A stretch of DNA of 64,000 nucleotides from Dallia pectoralis (taxonomy: Eukaryota; Chordata; Actinopteri; Esociformes; Umbridae), in NCBI GenBank assembly GCA_029465975.1, contig CM055753.1, forward strand, positions 1,811,035-1,875,034. The letters run 5' to 3'. The notes under the pieces are model-generated. The model had not been told where the DNA came from. It worked only from the letters and a program-made list of their open reading frames with translations, and searched no databases. The position numbers were made by a program, and so were the translations under genes. Each line of letters opens with the position of its first letter. Within the stretch, counting starts at the first letter, position 1. Below, one piece after another: positions 39,701 through 54,300 of the stretch.

Positions 39701-42700
39701 TGTCAATCCCAGTGAGTGGAATAAGGGAACTGGTTGTCAATCCCAGTGAGTGGAATAAGGGAACTGGTTGTCAATCCCAGTGAGTGGAATAAGGGAACTG
39801 GTTGTCAATCCCAGTGAGTGGAATAAGGGAACTGGTTGTCAATCCCAGTGAGTGGAATAAGGGAACTGGTTGTCAATCCCAGTGAGTGGAATAAGGGAAC
39901 TGGTTGTCAATCCCAGTGAGTGGAATAAGGGAACTGGTTGTCAATCCCAGTGAGTGGAATAAGGGAACTGGTTGTCAATCCCAGTTAGTGGAATAAGGGA
40001 ACTGGTTATCAATTCCAATGAGTGGAATAAGGGAAATGCTTGTCAATTCCAATGAGTGGAATAAGGGAAATGCTTGTCAATTCCAATGGGTGGAATAAGG
40101 GAAATGCTTGTCAATTCCAATGAGTGGAATAAGGGAAATGCTTGTCAATTCCAATGAGTGGAATAAGGGAAATGCTTGTCAATCCCAGTGAGTGGAATAA
40201 GGGAACTGGTTGTCAATCCCAGTGAGTGGAATAAGGGAACTGGTTGTCAATCCCAGTGAGTGGAATAAGGGAACTGGTTGTCAATCCCAGTGAGTGGAAT
40301 AAGGGAACTGGTTGTCAATCCCAGTGAGTGGAATAAGGGAACTGGTTGTCAATCCCAGTGAGTGGAATAAGGGAACTGGTTGTCAATCCCAGTGAGTGGA
40401 ATAAGGGAACTGGTTGTCAATCCCAGTGAGTGGAATAAGGGAACTGGTTATCAATTCCAATGAGTGGAATAAGGGAAATGCTTGTCAATTCCAATGAGTG
40501 GAATAAGGGAAATGCTTGTCAATTCCAATGAGTGGAATAAGGGAAATGCTTGTCAATTCCAATGAGTGGAATAAGGGAAATGCTTGTCAATTCCAATGAG
40601 TGGAATAAGGGAAATGCTTGTCAATCCCAGTGAGTGGAATAAGGGAACTGGTTGTCAATCCCAACGAGTGGAATAAGGGAACTGGTTGTCAATTCCAATG
40701 AGTGGAATAAGGGAAATGCTTGTCAATTCCAAAATGATGAAAGGGTCTACAAAGTACTCTGAATGTGGTAGAGTTGGCCTGGTGGAACTCACCATTGGTT
40801 ATTTTTGATGATCTATGGCTTATTACTAGTTGTATAATATAAGACAAATTATATTATGTTAGGGGTTAGTTAGGACTTGGTGCTGTGTTTTTTTTTAACT
40901 TTTAAATCTGCATCCGAGCGAGTCAAATCCAACCTCTGTCCCTAGGACCTGTAATTCATTTTTTAGCTTCCTGTGGTGCGCAGTTGTAAGTAGTATTTAC
41001 ATTTCTATGAAATAGTGATACATTTCAACTATGTACCATTGAGAAGTTTAACAAATCACTAGTTTTAGCACTTTTTGGGATGGCAGATAATTCAAACTCT
41101 GAACTTCCTGGCTCTCTTCCTGGCTGCTACTGCCTCGAGGAAATAAACCTCTGCAACTTATTAGATGAGCAAACCATCTGAATCAGGACAACGTTAAACA
41201 CACAGTTTTGGCTGACCTAGAGTTTGGCCATCTCCCTGCATTAATGCTGTGCAATGGGAGGTATACATCTGAACACTGTTAAAGTGAAGCAATGGTACGA
41301 AGAGGCACAGTCTGGTGACCAAAAGTTATATCCCAGGCTCCAAAGCCAAACGCTCCAAAGCCAAACGCTCCAAAGCCAAAGGCTCCAAAGCCAAACGCTC
41401 CAAAGCCAAAGGCTCCAAAGCCAAAGGCTCCAAAGCCAAAGGCTCCAAAGCCAAACGCTCCAAAGCCAAACGCTCCAAAGCCAAAGGCTCCAAAGCCAAA
41501 CGCTCCAAAGACAAACGCTCCAAAGCCAAACGCTCCAAAGCCAAAGGCTCCCTACTGTACAATCACCAGCAGCAGCGTCATTCTGGGTGTTATAGACATG
41601 ATTCAAAATGGGCAGAAGACGTGCCCCTGTCCTCTATTGCCTGACATGTGGTCAAGTTGTTCTGTCAGTGTGGGTTTTGCGCATCACCATTGTAGCAAAC
41701 AATGGCACCCGTTTCGACCAACAAAGGGGAGTTAAGTATGACCCTGGGACACCTCCATCTGGATACGGGTCCTGGGCTTTTTCCCCCTGGTGGTGAGGGT
41801 ACATGACCACGCTCACACTCAACAGGGAGACCCTAAAGGGTGTGTGTTTAGGGACCTGCTGTGCTCCATGTTGTCTTGGCCTTGCACCATTTCAGCACCA
41901 GTGTTAAGTGACAATCCAGCAGAAGCAAACGTCCAAGTTCATAACTAGATCCAAGCTCAATGTCATCCAAGATCTCCGCAGGATCTCTCTGTGCCAAGAG
42001 TGTGCAGAGCTATCATCAAAGCAAAGGGTGGCTACTCGGAAGAAGCTAAAACCTAAAAGGTATTTCGATTTGTTTGTTGCTTTATTGCTTACTACATGAT
42101 TGCATGTGTTAATTCCTAAATACAGTGCCTTCAGAAGGTGTTCTGACCCCTTTACTTACTCCACATTACATTGTGCTAAATTAGATAGGTGCAGACATGT
42201 TGCCATGGCGATCGAAAACGAGCTCAAGTACAACATGTGTCCTTTGATCTTTAATATACTGTAGTCTACATGATTTAGAAAGGCATATGAGATCCCTCAC
42301 TTAACAGTGCAAGTCAGAGCAAAAACAATCTAATAAATCTCAGCAGGCCCCTGAGACGTTGGAAAATGTTACAATGAATTGCTAAAGCATTGAAACCACC
42401 AAGGCTCTTCCTAGTGCTGGCCACCTGGCAAATCTAAATATTACTTGACGTCTAAAGGACTCTGACAACACGAGTAAAATATCTGGTCTGAACAACCAAA
42501 ACTTTGACTTTTGTGTTAAAATTGTGTTAATCTCTCTCTTTAGTTACCTTTTCCAGATAAACACCAAATAATAGCTAACACGATAGACAAAACATATGCT
42601 CTAATTAACTCACTAAATGGTTAAAAGAATCACATGTACCGCTAATAATAATAAAATAATACAATTTGATTTTATTTCTTCTGCATTTACAGGACTAAAC

Positions 42701-43766
42701 CAATCGTTTTTTTGCATAAAGTCCATCCCCTGGATTAGTCACATGCTGACTTCTCTATGTTATTCTATCTTTTGTATTTAATCTGAGAAAATGGCCGTGT
42801 CACTTTCACTCCCAGCTCTCCCATAATGGATCTCAGATGCATATTATAAAATAGAGTCAGGTATATCAGATTACTGGGAGCTAAAAAGTTGAATTTTATC
42901 TCATCCAACCTGAAATTTGTTTTAGAGGACAGAAAGAAGCAACTGAAATGTTATACATTTTGACCAGGCGTGAGGGTTACTTCAAAGAAAGAGAAGATAT
43001 ATGTTGATTCTTGTATACGTCCAATTCAATCTTTTGCAACACTCTCTGTCAAAATTCTATTTTGGATTCCAGCTCACTGCTTGGTATCCATGGTAACAGC
43101 TCTAACAGCTTCTACTTACATTAACCACAAGGCATTGGTAGAATTTGTAGTAAGAGTATCAGTATTCACATCAGTATACAGGATTTACGCAGACACACAC
43201 ACACAGTTTTTTTCCCTTTCTTCTTATCTTAACCCTTACCTTAACTCTAATGTCAATACACTTTTTGACTAAGCTAACATAATACTAACACTGACCTAAC
43301 ACATGAAGCTTAAACATCACACTGACTCCTGTTCTAACATGAACAACAAATGTAATGTTTGGCATAAACTTAATATTTTAAGGACATTTAGCCACATATA
43401 GAGTAAAACTAGGATCACACACAAATGCACAAATGTTTGAGCATTTTCACTATCACATGTAACGTACATATCCATGAGCCTGCACATATCCGCGGACAAA
43501 GGTAGGAAAAATCACAACACAACTGCTATCCTGGTACAAACATGGCTCTTGCTGATATTATATATCACACAACAAAATATTTAAACACTGAAATTATAAC
43601 TGTATATTGTCTGTGACTGATGACACTTGTGAACATCAGTGTGTGTATGTGTATGTGTGTTTATATTCTGAATGTAAATTCGATGTCAGGCTGGAGTGTG
43701 TGTGGGTGGTAACAGCTTTGAGCTAAATGATACAGAAAGAGAGAGAGAGATAGAGAGGGTGAGGGG

Positions 43767-43807
<41 letters not shown>

Positions 43808-46800
43808 AGAGAGAGAGAGAGAGGGAGAGAGAGAGAGAGGGAGAGAACAAGAAATATTGAGTGGGTGTTTGAGAAGTACACAATAGCCCTAAGCCTTCCA
43901 CATGTTTCTCTCTGCAGGAGAAATGATGAAATGAACGACACAAATATTATGTTTGGCTTTTGACGGCAATTTAGACTGAACAATGACCATTAGTAACAAT
44001 GATCATCGAAATGGATGAAGATACTATAAACAATTTCAATTTAGAAATTTAATTAGACACTTACTGAGACCAAACACATAATGCAGTTTAAACCGTATTG
44101 TTAACCAAGTTCAAGCATTTCAGTTGGATTTTAATGAATTAAATTCATTAAGAAGGGCAAAATCAACAACAAACCAGAAGTTAACTGGAAAAATAGTATG
44201 TATTCTGTTTATTGAAACAATTCCCTTTTTTATAATGAATAAGTAATTAGTGTGATGCATCTATTGTGCACTAGATATAACCTTGGCCTTTTTGCATTTG
44301 TGACTAAATTACTATAGAGGGTTCAAATATGGCTGCAACCACTATAGACCTTGTCTGTCTAGCCTACTGGTACTCAAACCGCACTGTTTTGACTATCTCG
44401 TTAAATACTGTTCTGCTGCAAGTGTATCACGTTAAGGATAGCCACCTAATAAAAACATTTATTCCTACGCAAACATGTGTACCGTTGCATGAGCTAGCAT
44501 AAATTGTTTGGGAGTACAGATGTAATATCCCAGTGTTGTTTTTTGAAATTGCCTTCATTTCCTCGCATCAAATATTTAAACTGTATTCATTTATCACTAT
44601 TTTCAAACCAATAGCCATCGATAGCAAGTCATCTATCTTCCCTTTTTGTGATGCGTGTGTGAATTGATTGTACCAAAAAACTTTTTTTCTTTCCTATGGT
44701 TAAAACGTATGTTATGTACAATCAACTGTTGATGGTACATAACTTTGCTTAGCAGAATAGCTATTGTAGATTTGTATATAAACTCAGCAGTGATTAAATT
44801 ATGAATTAATCAAAATATACATCCAAAACAATCCAATTCAGTCTCGTCACCATGGCAGTACTCTAATTGCAGGTTGGAGGTGAAATAAACAATTCAATCA
44901 ATTAGATATTCTAACTCTGGATGGATTCCAATAGGAATTACACATCCCTTTGCAAGCCACGATAATGTGACTTTTAGGTTGAATTATTAAGACCAAACTA
45001 GGCATAGTATCAGACGTCATAAAGGCCCATACAAATGTTTACAATAACATTTATTGTGGAATAAAAGTCAGTGATTTGTGTAGGCAGGAGTAGACAATTT
45101 GTCATTCATGGGTGACGCAGTGCCACCTTCAGAACAATACATATAAAGAAATCCGTCAGACTTATGGAACATGGGGCTGGTGAAGTCTGAGATATTGGGT
45201 GTGACTAATATACAACGAAGACTGTGCACGTAAGGAGACATGAATACAGACCCTGGCCCTCATTTTATTGTGGAAAACAATAGCTGTGATTGCCACACTT
45301 CAACTTGGCCAACATACGAGTCAACTGTGTTTGCCTACTATATGGGAATCTTGATTATACATCATAATATCTATGTATTCATATTGAACTCTATAAGTAT
45401 TTAGACAGTCACAAATCTTGGTTCTTTTTACTCTGTTCCAGCACGTTTACTTTGGCATTAAAGTGCAAAATGTCACTGGATAAACCATTTAGAGATTACT
45501 GCAAACGTATTTGCATACTTACTTGTCTCTTATTTAGCAGGTTTGTTGGTTGGCATTGTTAGCATATAGACAAAGGTGTTGTCAATGCCTAGTCTTAATT
45601 CTAGACTTTGCATTTACAATTAGACTGTTTTTGATGTTCAACAAAAAAAGACAAAGATCAAATATTCAAGTCGAACTGGCTCTGTCACGACTCCCTCCGA
45701 GCAGCACTACCGCCACCTAGGGGCAAGCTTCGGCATTCGTTATGACCGGCTTTCTAGCGGACACCGCCCACTCATCATCACATTGTCTTGGCTTATTGTC
45801 TTGTCTGCTGCACACACCTGGTGTGTAAAGACGTTTTGGGATATCTAAAGAATTGGAGGTGGTAAACACTGTTTTAATACTTCCCTATTACCCACAGTAG
45901 ACATTGGCCATAGGATCTTCACAGAGCTACCGTGTCAAATTTCCGCAAGGTCACGTTGCTGATCTAGATGCTGTTTTTCCCACAGCCCAATTGGTCCATT
46001 TACATTTTTTCTTTAGACCGCCCAACTCTAGGTCATGAAAAGCCAACCTACATTCACGTTTCAATTTCTGTTTTTTTCCTGAGGTAAGGTTTTTGACCAG
46101 CCAGAAATGGACTGGCTACCCACAGTGCCAGGCTAATTTCCAGGTTTCTTACTAGGTTCCTGTCTTCCTCTCTGTAGGCAACTGCAAGCCAAGTGAGGTG
46201 TGTGGAAAAGTGGGGCAACATGGGACACCTGGATAAGTGAAAGGGTTCTGATGTCACAGGCACTGAGCCCTGATAAACAATAGCTGACTACATTAAAAAA
46301 TATTAGTCCTGGCAGAACAATTTAATATGTTTCAAAAACATACATGATAGCCACTGCATTTGCCAGAGTTTGCCACATACTGTAGGTTTCTATCAGCTTC
46401 GATTCTCTTCCCAATGCGCCTCATTTTCTATTGTTACCATGACAACTGTCCATTTAAAGTTTTTTACAGCACACCAACTTCTGTGGTTTACAATCAATTA
46501 GGCAAAAAGTTGATGGTATACGGGAATACACAGAATCAGATGTTTACATTTGGAAGCATGACATCAAGGCATACTTCGCTGGCAAAAGTCAATTTTTACA
46601 CAAGCAGCCTCCATAAGATGTGGAACTCACGTATTTGCCAGGTATTTAATCTCCGTAAGCTTTTGATTTGCACAGCAGTAGATCCCCTGATCTAATGAAT
46701 TTTCAGATTGTATGCGGATGATTCATTCTGAGAGAATGGCAAACTTGGCTGTAAAGCACTGTGACTCACAGATTTTTTACTAAATCAAGAATCAACTACG

Positions 46801-49800
46801 CCAAATCCAGGATAACGTGCAACTGAATCACGCCTAAAAAAGACTTACGGATGAGTTAATAAAGAAAGGAAAATAAATATGAAATTATGGAAAAGCTATT
46901 CATTACATTAATATATACTGGAAGTAACACTACAACTCAAGCTGAAAAAACCTGCCATTCTTCAAGTGGTCTTTTGGGAAGCGGTACTATATGTTGTTGA
47001 GTTTCTGAAACCAGTATGCCATCAAGTCGTTGGGAGTTCACCCCCACCCTGCAGAGAAAACGAGGAACAGCCTCAATGTAATTCCATCCTCTCTTCAGTC
47101 TGGAGACCAATGTTACATGTGTTTAAGAGCAACACAGGTATTCCGACCACCAAATACCAATATATCCAAACAAGACACTGTCCATCTAAACATTTTGTGA
47201 AAGACGCATTTTAGGACTCATTATATAAAGAATAAAAAAGTATAATGAATGCAGTGAAGTCACTTCCTCACAGCACAGCTGCGTCATTGCAGAGTTTGAT
47301 TCCTGGTTGTGACATGCCGACAATTCCCAGAGCCCTTGCATATGGCAGTAGATATTGGCTCAGCACCGTCCGAGTTGATGGGGTTAGGGTTCAAAAAGGG
47401 TTGACTAGCCTCATCGCGCGCTAGCACCTCCTTGTGGACAGTCGGTGCAAGCAAGCTCAAAAGTTAAGCAAAAAAATGCTTTCCTCTCCGAGAACTGAGG
47501 GGCTGATGAGTGCTTCTCGGCTAAATGACCGGTGTGCTAAGTACCTGAACGGCAAATTGTGCTTGAAGGAACACGTGTTTCCTTCTGACTCTCCTGAGCC
47601 ATCAAGGGTCATCATACTCTAGCATCTTCTTGTGGACGATCGGAGCATGCAAGCTCAAAAGTACAGTAAAGTTATTGGCTAAAGAACCCTTTGTTCCCCA
47701 AGCGCTGAGAAGCTGGCGAGTTCTTCGGCTATATTAACCAGTGTGTGAAGGACACGAACGGCTTCGCAAAGTGCGCTTTAAGGAACATGTATCAATCTTT
47801 GACTCTTGAAGTAGTTGCTGTGGTGACGCGAGCACAAATTGAAAGGGAAGACAAACGAGGTAAAGTCAAACAGGGCAAACGCAGTCAAATAAAATGGACA
47901 TGAGAGCTAATTTATCTAAATGATCTTCTGATGGCTCACTCTCTCTTTATGAAATAATAAAAAAAAGGCACTGACACCAGCTGAATTAGGCCAGTTGTGA
48001 AAGCTGTTGTCATTGAGATACATGGGCCCATGTTAAAAAATAAAACAATGTTTTCTGAAGCGATATTTGCTTTCTTATGGAGTTCAAGCACCTGCTCTCT
48101 AACAGTCCTGGTCATGACCCTTTGTTTTGTATTGGAGCTCCATCTAACATAGCAAAGGGCTCAGGCACTATACAATTTTGCACCTATTTATTTCCTTAAG
48201 AGCAAGAGATTGTTTGTAGACATGGCCTGCCTTTTCAATCAGGCTAGAGTGCTGTGAAATTGCAGTTTAAAGTTACAATTCAGGCTCAGAGTGGACATTT
48301 TTGACATTCAACACAGGAGAGAATTACATGGAGAAATAATCAAAGACACTCATAGATTGTCTTGTCTTACCCAAAATACAGGCTGCGAGTCGTTGATTTC
48401 CAAGCTGTGCAGCTCAATAACAGAGATTGGGCGAGAATGTGTCAGCAGAATCAAGGTTGGTTTCCAAGTTGCTTAGGCATGGGGGTTCATGTTCCAGGTT
48501 GCTTTCAGCTAAGGTTGACTATAGTAGACTATAGTAGCAGTAGGTTCCAGGTTTAGTTGGTCCACAGGTTGAGGGTGTGGGCTGAGATGTGTCCAGCAAT
48601 AGTACATAGGATCCTCTTCTTTTAAGATTGCTTGCTCTTAGCAGCCATCTCTGTGACCACATGAGACACTTAAAAGTTGTCTTTGAGATGAATACTATTC
48701 ACAACACATTGTACAGGAAGTTAAGGACTTTATGTGTCTTGTTGATTTACGCTAATTTAGTTTGCATTTCGACGTGTTCGCCTTTACTTTAGATGTGCTT
48801 TATGTCTGTGCATGTGTCCTTATTTTGATATACTTTAAATAAGCACATGTCTTTCACCAAAAGGTTTTGAATTTAAGTGAACACATGGATTTTTTTAGGA
48901 CAAGGAGTGTTAACGCTGTTTATCTAGTTGGCAGTTCTTATCACCATGCTGCATTCGGTTATGAAGATTAAGAAGATACAGTTTAAGGTGAGTCTGTGAT
49001 GCTTGTGACAGGGCTTTAGCTTGTGCCTGGGGTAATGACTTATTTAACATCCCAATACTAAGTGCAACTAAGAATACAAGCAGGTTCTAACAGCGACTGG
49101 ATAATTCCAGTATACAGTTCTAAATAATAAATATTGATAAATACATCAAACACATAAATATCCCTATATATGTATTATATAGGCCTATATTTTGATAAAT
49201 GGATGCTTTTGAGCACCTCCCAACAAAATTATCCGTATTTTAGACTATTTGCCTACTCCAAATATATTGTGATGCGTTGTTATATATATTGTAATGTATT
49301 GTTATAATGATTGTGATGATGTCTCACGCATGTTCGACTCTTTCTTCCACCAACGCCAAGCCACGCTTTCCAGTGCCGGCATCCGCCGCTCCTTGTCGGG
49401 CAGTCCCGCAGAAGGCTCTCTGACCACGGCCTGTCTTTGGTCTCTTATTCCGTCGACTCCTTCTATTCCCACCGTGTTACAATCCCAAACCTGAGATGCG
49501 ATCCCTTTGCCGTTTCCTCGGTAACCTACAGAATCACTCCTGAGGCTGATTTTTTTCATCTTTTTCTCGGGTTTATTTCTGCAGCTTATCACTCCTGTAA
49601 TGCATCAGCTTGCGTTATATACGAATATCGATGTGCTCTCTGATAAGGATCAATGCAATGATCAATGTGGGCTAATCTAGTAACTGTTTGCTCAATGCAT
49701 TCAATTGCCCAAATGCACAAATCAAATTGTTGCAAGCCACCTGACATGTAATTAGAATCCCCATAACGTCGTTTCAATACCAAAACGTGCAAAATATTTC

Positions 49801-51230
49801 GGTTAAAGCGGCTGTCACAAATGCCATGATCCATATGACAAATGTCGGTGTTCTGGACCAACCTGTCACTACATTTAGGGCGCAGCTATGGGCGCATCCT
49901 CGTGGTTAAGCATCACAAAATAAATCACATAGAGACGCATCTCTGTCCACTGGTCGCATGTGCCCAACATCCATGCCAGAAGATGCGCCTATTCTCCGAG
50001 TCGCACCCTATAGGCCAACAGTCTGTCATGCTGATCACAGCGGGGAGTCCCGCGATGGGGTCCGTGGTCTGTCATCCCTCATGGAAAGAAAAATAAGTCG
50101 AAATTTCAATGCATCAAATTCCAAACAGTCCTAGACATTCCCTCCCTCCGGTCTACCGTCAAATAAACGGTGTTGCGTCAGACTTCAGCGGTCGCTGGGA
50201 GAGACGATCGGCGCTGTAGCACAGGTGCGTGCTCGTGTAATGTGTCGCGCGCGTATCTCCTCTGCCGTCACTTGCAACAATATGATGGAGAAACAAATGG
50301 TCAGAAAGAGGCAGAGGAGGTGTGGAAAGGTGATTGGTGAAATGTCTCCTTATCGTTCTCTCTCTGTGTGTGGCGTGCGCGCTCTTTCACACTCACGCAC
50401 ACGTGCACTCGCACGCGCACACACACACACACATAACAAGCTGATGTGGGAGAGGGGCACGGGTGTGTGAAGCGTGAGCGCAACCACGGTAAGCTATTAG
50501 TATGAGCACTGAATGGTACAACCCGATGGTCACAAACACACGTAGACACAAGCCTACATACCGACACATTAATGATGAGCAAAGCATCAACAGAATACTG
50601 CAATTATGTTTTAAAGGTGCCTACACCCAGGAGGGACTGAAACATGATATGATTTAATTGTAGCAACAGTCTGGTTCCCTGGATAGACAGAGTTTGTATG
50701 CTAGAATGATTGGGACAGGGGTGTCAAGAATCTTCATTAATGTTGCCATAATGTTTTCCACATTGTGAATTTTGTAATTTTCTCCTCGCAACTACATAGG
50801 TAAGAAAGTCCAAAGTCTATTCTAATTCGAACCAAACTGCTCACTTAACCAGGAAGTTTTCTCAGCAAGTAAACATGCTAGTATACTCTGTAATTCTATG
50901 GTGTCTCCCTCTAGATCTCCCCTCTCTCAAGTTCTGTCTTAGGGAGGGTGTGAGTGGGGTGGGAGGGCACATGTGTGCGTGACTGGTTGATTACATACTC
51001 TGTAAAAAGATAGGGTTTCAAAAGTTTTCTGGAAATGGGCAGTACATCCGGTCGTATTGCTGATCCAGGACAGTCATACGCATACACGCGCACACACACA
51101 AACACACACGCACGCACACACACTCATACACACGCACACTCATACACACACACACTCATACACACACACACACACACACACACTCATACACACACTCACA
51201 CACACACACACACATACACACACACACACT

Positions 51231-51328
<98 letters not shown>

Positions 51329-54300
51329 GTTTTACTATAGTTTTTTCAGGTTTTATAGGGTGTTGACATTTGCACTTTGCACTCTACAGACTTAAATTTA
51401 TATTTTGTCATCCAGAGAAACAATAAGAAATTGACATTTAGCCATTAACCCAAAACTTGGATGAAATCATATCCGACTACAAAGAAAACTTACATTTTGT
51501 TCAAAAGATGCCCCTTTAGCAGCAGAATATTAATACCCACAAATTCCTGAACCCCTAAATCCAGAGAATGTGCAGTTGTGGTTGCAGATCAGTAATTCAA
51601 CTTAATATATCTCAAGGAGCTTTTTTTGTATATCCTGCCTTAGTACTGGTCTAGAATTACCATCTACACCCCCTGAGTCTCAGGAAACACATCCACAGAA
51701 ACATTGTGTCTCTCCGAACCAAATAGCTGTGAGGCAGCAGCACTCCGCCGCACATGCTGCTACACCATGAGAATAAAACCACCCGCCAGTCTACACGGCT
51801 CGGGGGACAGGCGTCACAGGCACGCACACAGAAACGTATGCACACATGCCCACTCACACAGCGACACGCACAGAAACATCAGCCATACCTGAATGCTCCG
51901 GGAATAACATTTTGAGAGATATAATCTTCCTCTGGTTAATGAAGTGAAAGCAAACTGAATGCCCTCCATGTCAGTGAACAACGGGTATTGTAGGCAAAGT
52001 CTAAAGTAACATCACTTCAGTGAAACCTTGACGCAGGTGGCCGCTTGCTAAACAAAATGCCCTGACTAGACTCAATAATTCTTCTTCCATGCTTCATTGT
52101 ATGGACACATTAATATACTACTACACAATTGTGACACTGAAAAACTGCTTCATGTTGTACAATGGTTTAGTCCAGATAGGACTGTGCTAGCCAATCATGG
52201 TGCTTGGATCCAACCAAGTCGGACGCGGGGGTGATAAATCAGTATTCCCAGTTTCCATGACAACTGTATCACCATGATTATTTCTCTTTTAACTGCTGGC
52301 AGCAGCAAAAGAGATTTTTACTTGAAGAGGAGGAACATATCGAGGGAAATGGAGAGAGCGAGAGAGAGAGGCCAAAGTGATAGTGGCGTATAAAAAAGGT
52401 TACTATTTAACAAACTGCAGGCCTATAATTATTGCCATGGTAACCATCAGGAAAGAGATGTGATTTGAACTCGGCGATGTTGCAGTATCATTTTCTTTTC
52501 TTCGATGAAACTTTCCCCTGATAATAGTATTCCATCTTTTTCGATGTACTGTATCTTGTTTGCTTACTCTCTCACGCTCTCTCTCTCTCTTTTTCTTGTA
52601 CACACATACACGCGCACGCACACACGCACGCACGCACACACAGTAACACATTTCTACATTACAAGAAAGAGCTTTTTGGAACAGATCTACAGTTTGCACT
52701 GAAGGACCTCATTTGGCACAAGCAGTGTTCCGGTTCTGGGCCCTAAAACATTGCACGATATTTTTAAGGACAAATTCAAAGCAGCGGGTGTACAGTGGTG
52801 ACGTGTTACATGCAACTGTCTTCCTCTCTCCTTACACCGCGACTGCAAGATTACCGATTGTGCCACCCACGTTTTGCCGCTTTGCTCGGTGACGTAGGTC
52901 CAGATATCAAAAGCAATCATGAAGGCTGCTTGTGTGTTTCATGTAAAATAAATAGCAACCAAAAGAATATGCACATATAATTGAGTGGTCCCACATTCCA
53001 AAATGTGAGGTTTTAGAACAACACAAACGAATGCTGTTTAAATGTGGTAGAATCTGGAAAAGAGGTATCTTAAAAACAAAAAGCTATAATAGAGTACAGA
53101 GAAAGTAATGAACCTAGAGGGGTAACATGGCTAGATCCACATTGAAAAAAACATACACTTTAACCTTAAGATATGTTGCTTCGAGAGACGTGAGATGGAT
53201 AATACAATCAGTGCAAAAGCATTTGCCCTTTTCTCATAAACTGACATTGGTACCAGTGAAGCTTAGTCGGTAGAGCCTGGCAACACCATGGTTCTGGGTT
53301 CGTTTCCAATGGGGGAGCCAGTATGAGATATAAATATATGAATATATATGCATTCACTACCGTAAGACAGTCGGGATAAGAGTGTCTGCAAAATACCTAA
53401 ACAGAAGTGTTAGTATATTTAGATACATAGATACAGATTTTGTTATTTAAAAAAAGATATGTTTTCAAAAGACTAATCATGTACCCGCTGCCAACATGTT
53501 TTTATTCTGTCATATAACATTATAAAAACATTGGTGAAACAATTTGTTAAACATTAATGATGTAGCCAACATTACTTGTNNNNNNNNNNNNNNNNNNNNN
53601 NNNNNNNNNNNNNNNNNNNNNNNNNNNNNNNNNNNNNNNNNNNNNNNNNNNNNNNNNNNNNNNNNNNNNNNNNNNNNNNNNNNNNNNNNNNNNNNNNNNN
53701 NNNNNNNNNNNNNNNNNNNNNNNNNNNNNNNNNNNNNNNNNNNNNNNNNNNNNNNNNNNNNNNNNNNNNNNNNNNNNNNNNNNNNNNNNNNNNNNNNNNN
53801 NNNNNNNNNNNNNNNNNNNNNNNNNNNNNNNNNNNNNNNNNNNNNNNNNNNNNNNNNNNNNNNNNNNNNNNNNNNNNNNNNNNNNNNNNNNNNNNNNNNN
53901 NNNNNNNNNNNNNNNNNNNNNNNNNNNNNNNNNNNNNNNNNNNNNNNNNNNNNNNNNNNNNNNNNNNNNNNNNNNNNNNNNNNNNNNNNNNNNNNNNNNN
54001 NNNNNNNNNNNNNNNNNNNNNNNNNNNNNNNNNNNNNNNNNNNNNNNNNNNNNNNNNNNNNNNNNNNNNNNNNNNNNNNGGTGTCCAGACACAAGGCCCT
54101 GATCTTGGTGACTAGCTTGGGGATTACATCACAGCGCCACATCAACGACAAAAGTCACTTGGTGCATTACTGGCCTTGAACAGCAAGTGGGCACTTAAGG
54201 AGTCATTGTGAACGTGGGCTATCTAGGGTTGATAATATATGGTTATGTACATAAAAGGGCACGAAGTCACAGTAGAGAGAAAAATAGCCAACATTTAATT

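Noticed and set aside
38471..40732. CRISPR-like regular repeats
   Set aside because: Units are directly adjacent with no unique spacers, and the genome is vertebrate; it is a minisatellite.
41241..41644. Basic SKAKR-repeat protein and its antisense LWSVWLWS frame
   Set aside because: Pure translation of a 15-bp intronic array.
45683..45800. Third solo LTR starting TGTCACGACTCC
   Set aside because: No CA end followed by a matching target duplication was found downstream.
49302..49592. Minus-strand 96-codon frame as an alternative syngap1 first exon
   Set aside because: No donor in the right phase for exon 3 could be shown; kept only as a promoter-candidate region.
53258..53330. tRNA gene
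   Set aside because: The A- and B-box signals belong to a diverged SINE head followed by a SINE tail; no acceptor-stem pairing was apparent.
53510..54179. Four long frames made mostly of unknown residues
   Set aside because: They cross the 500-N gap and carry no information.
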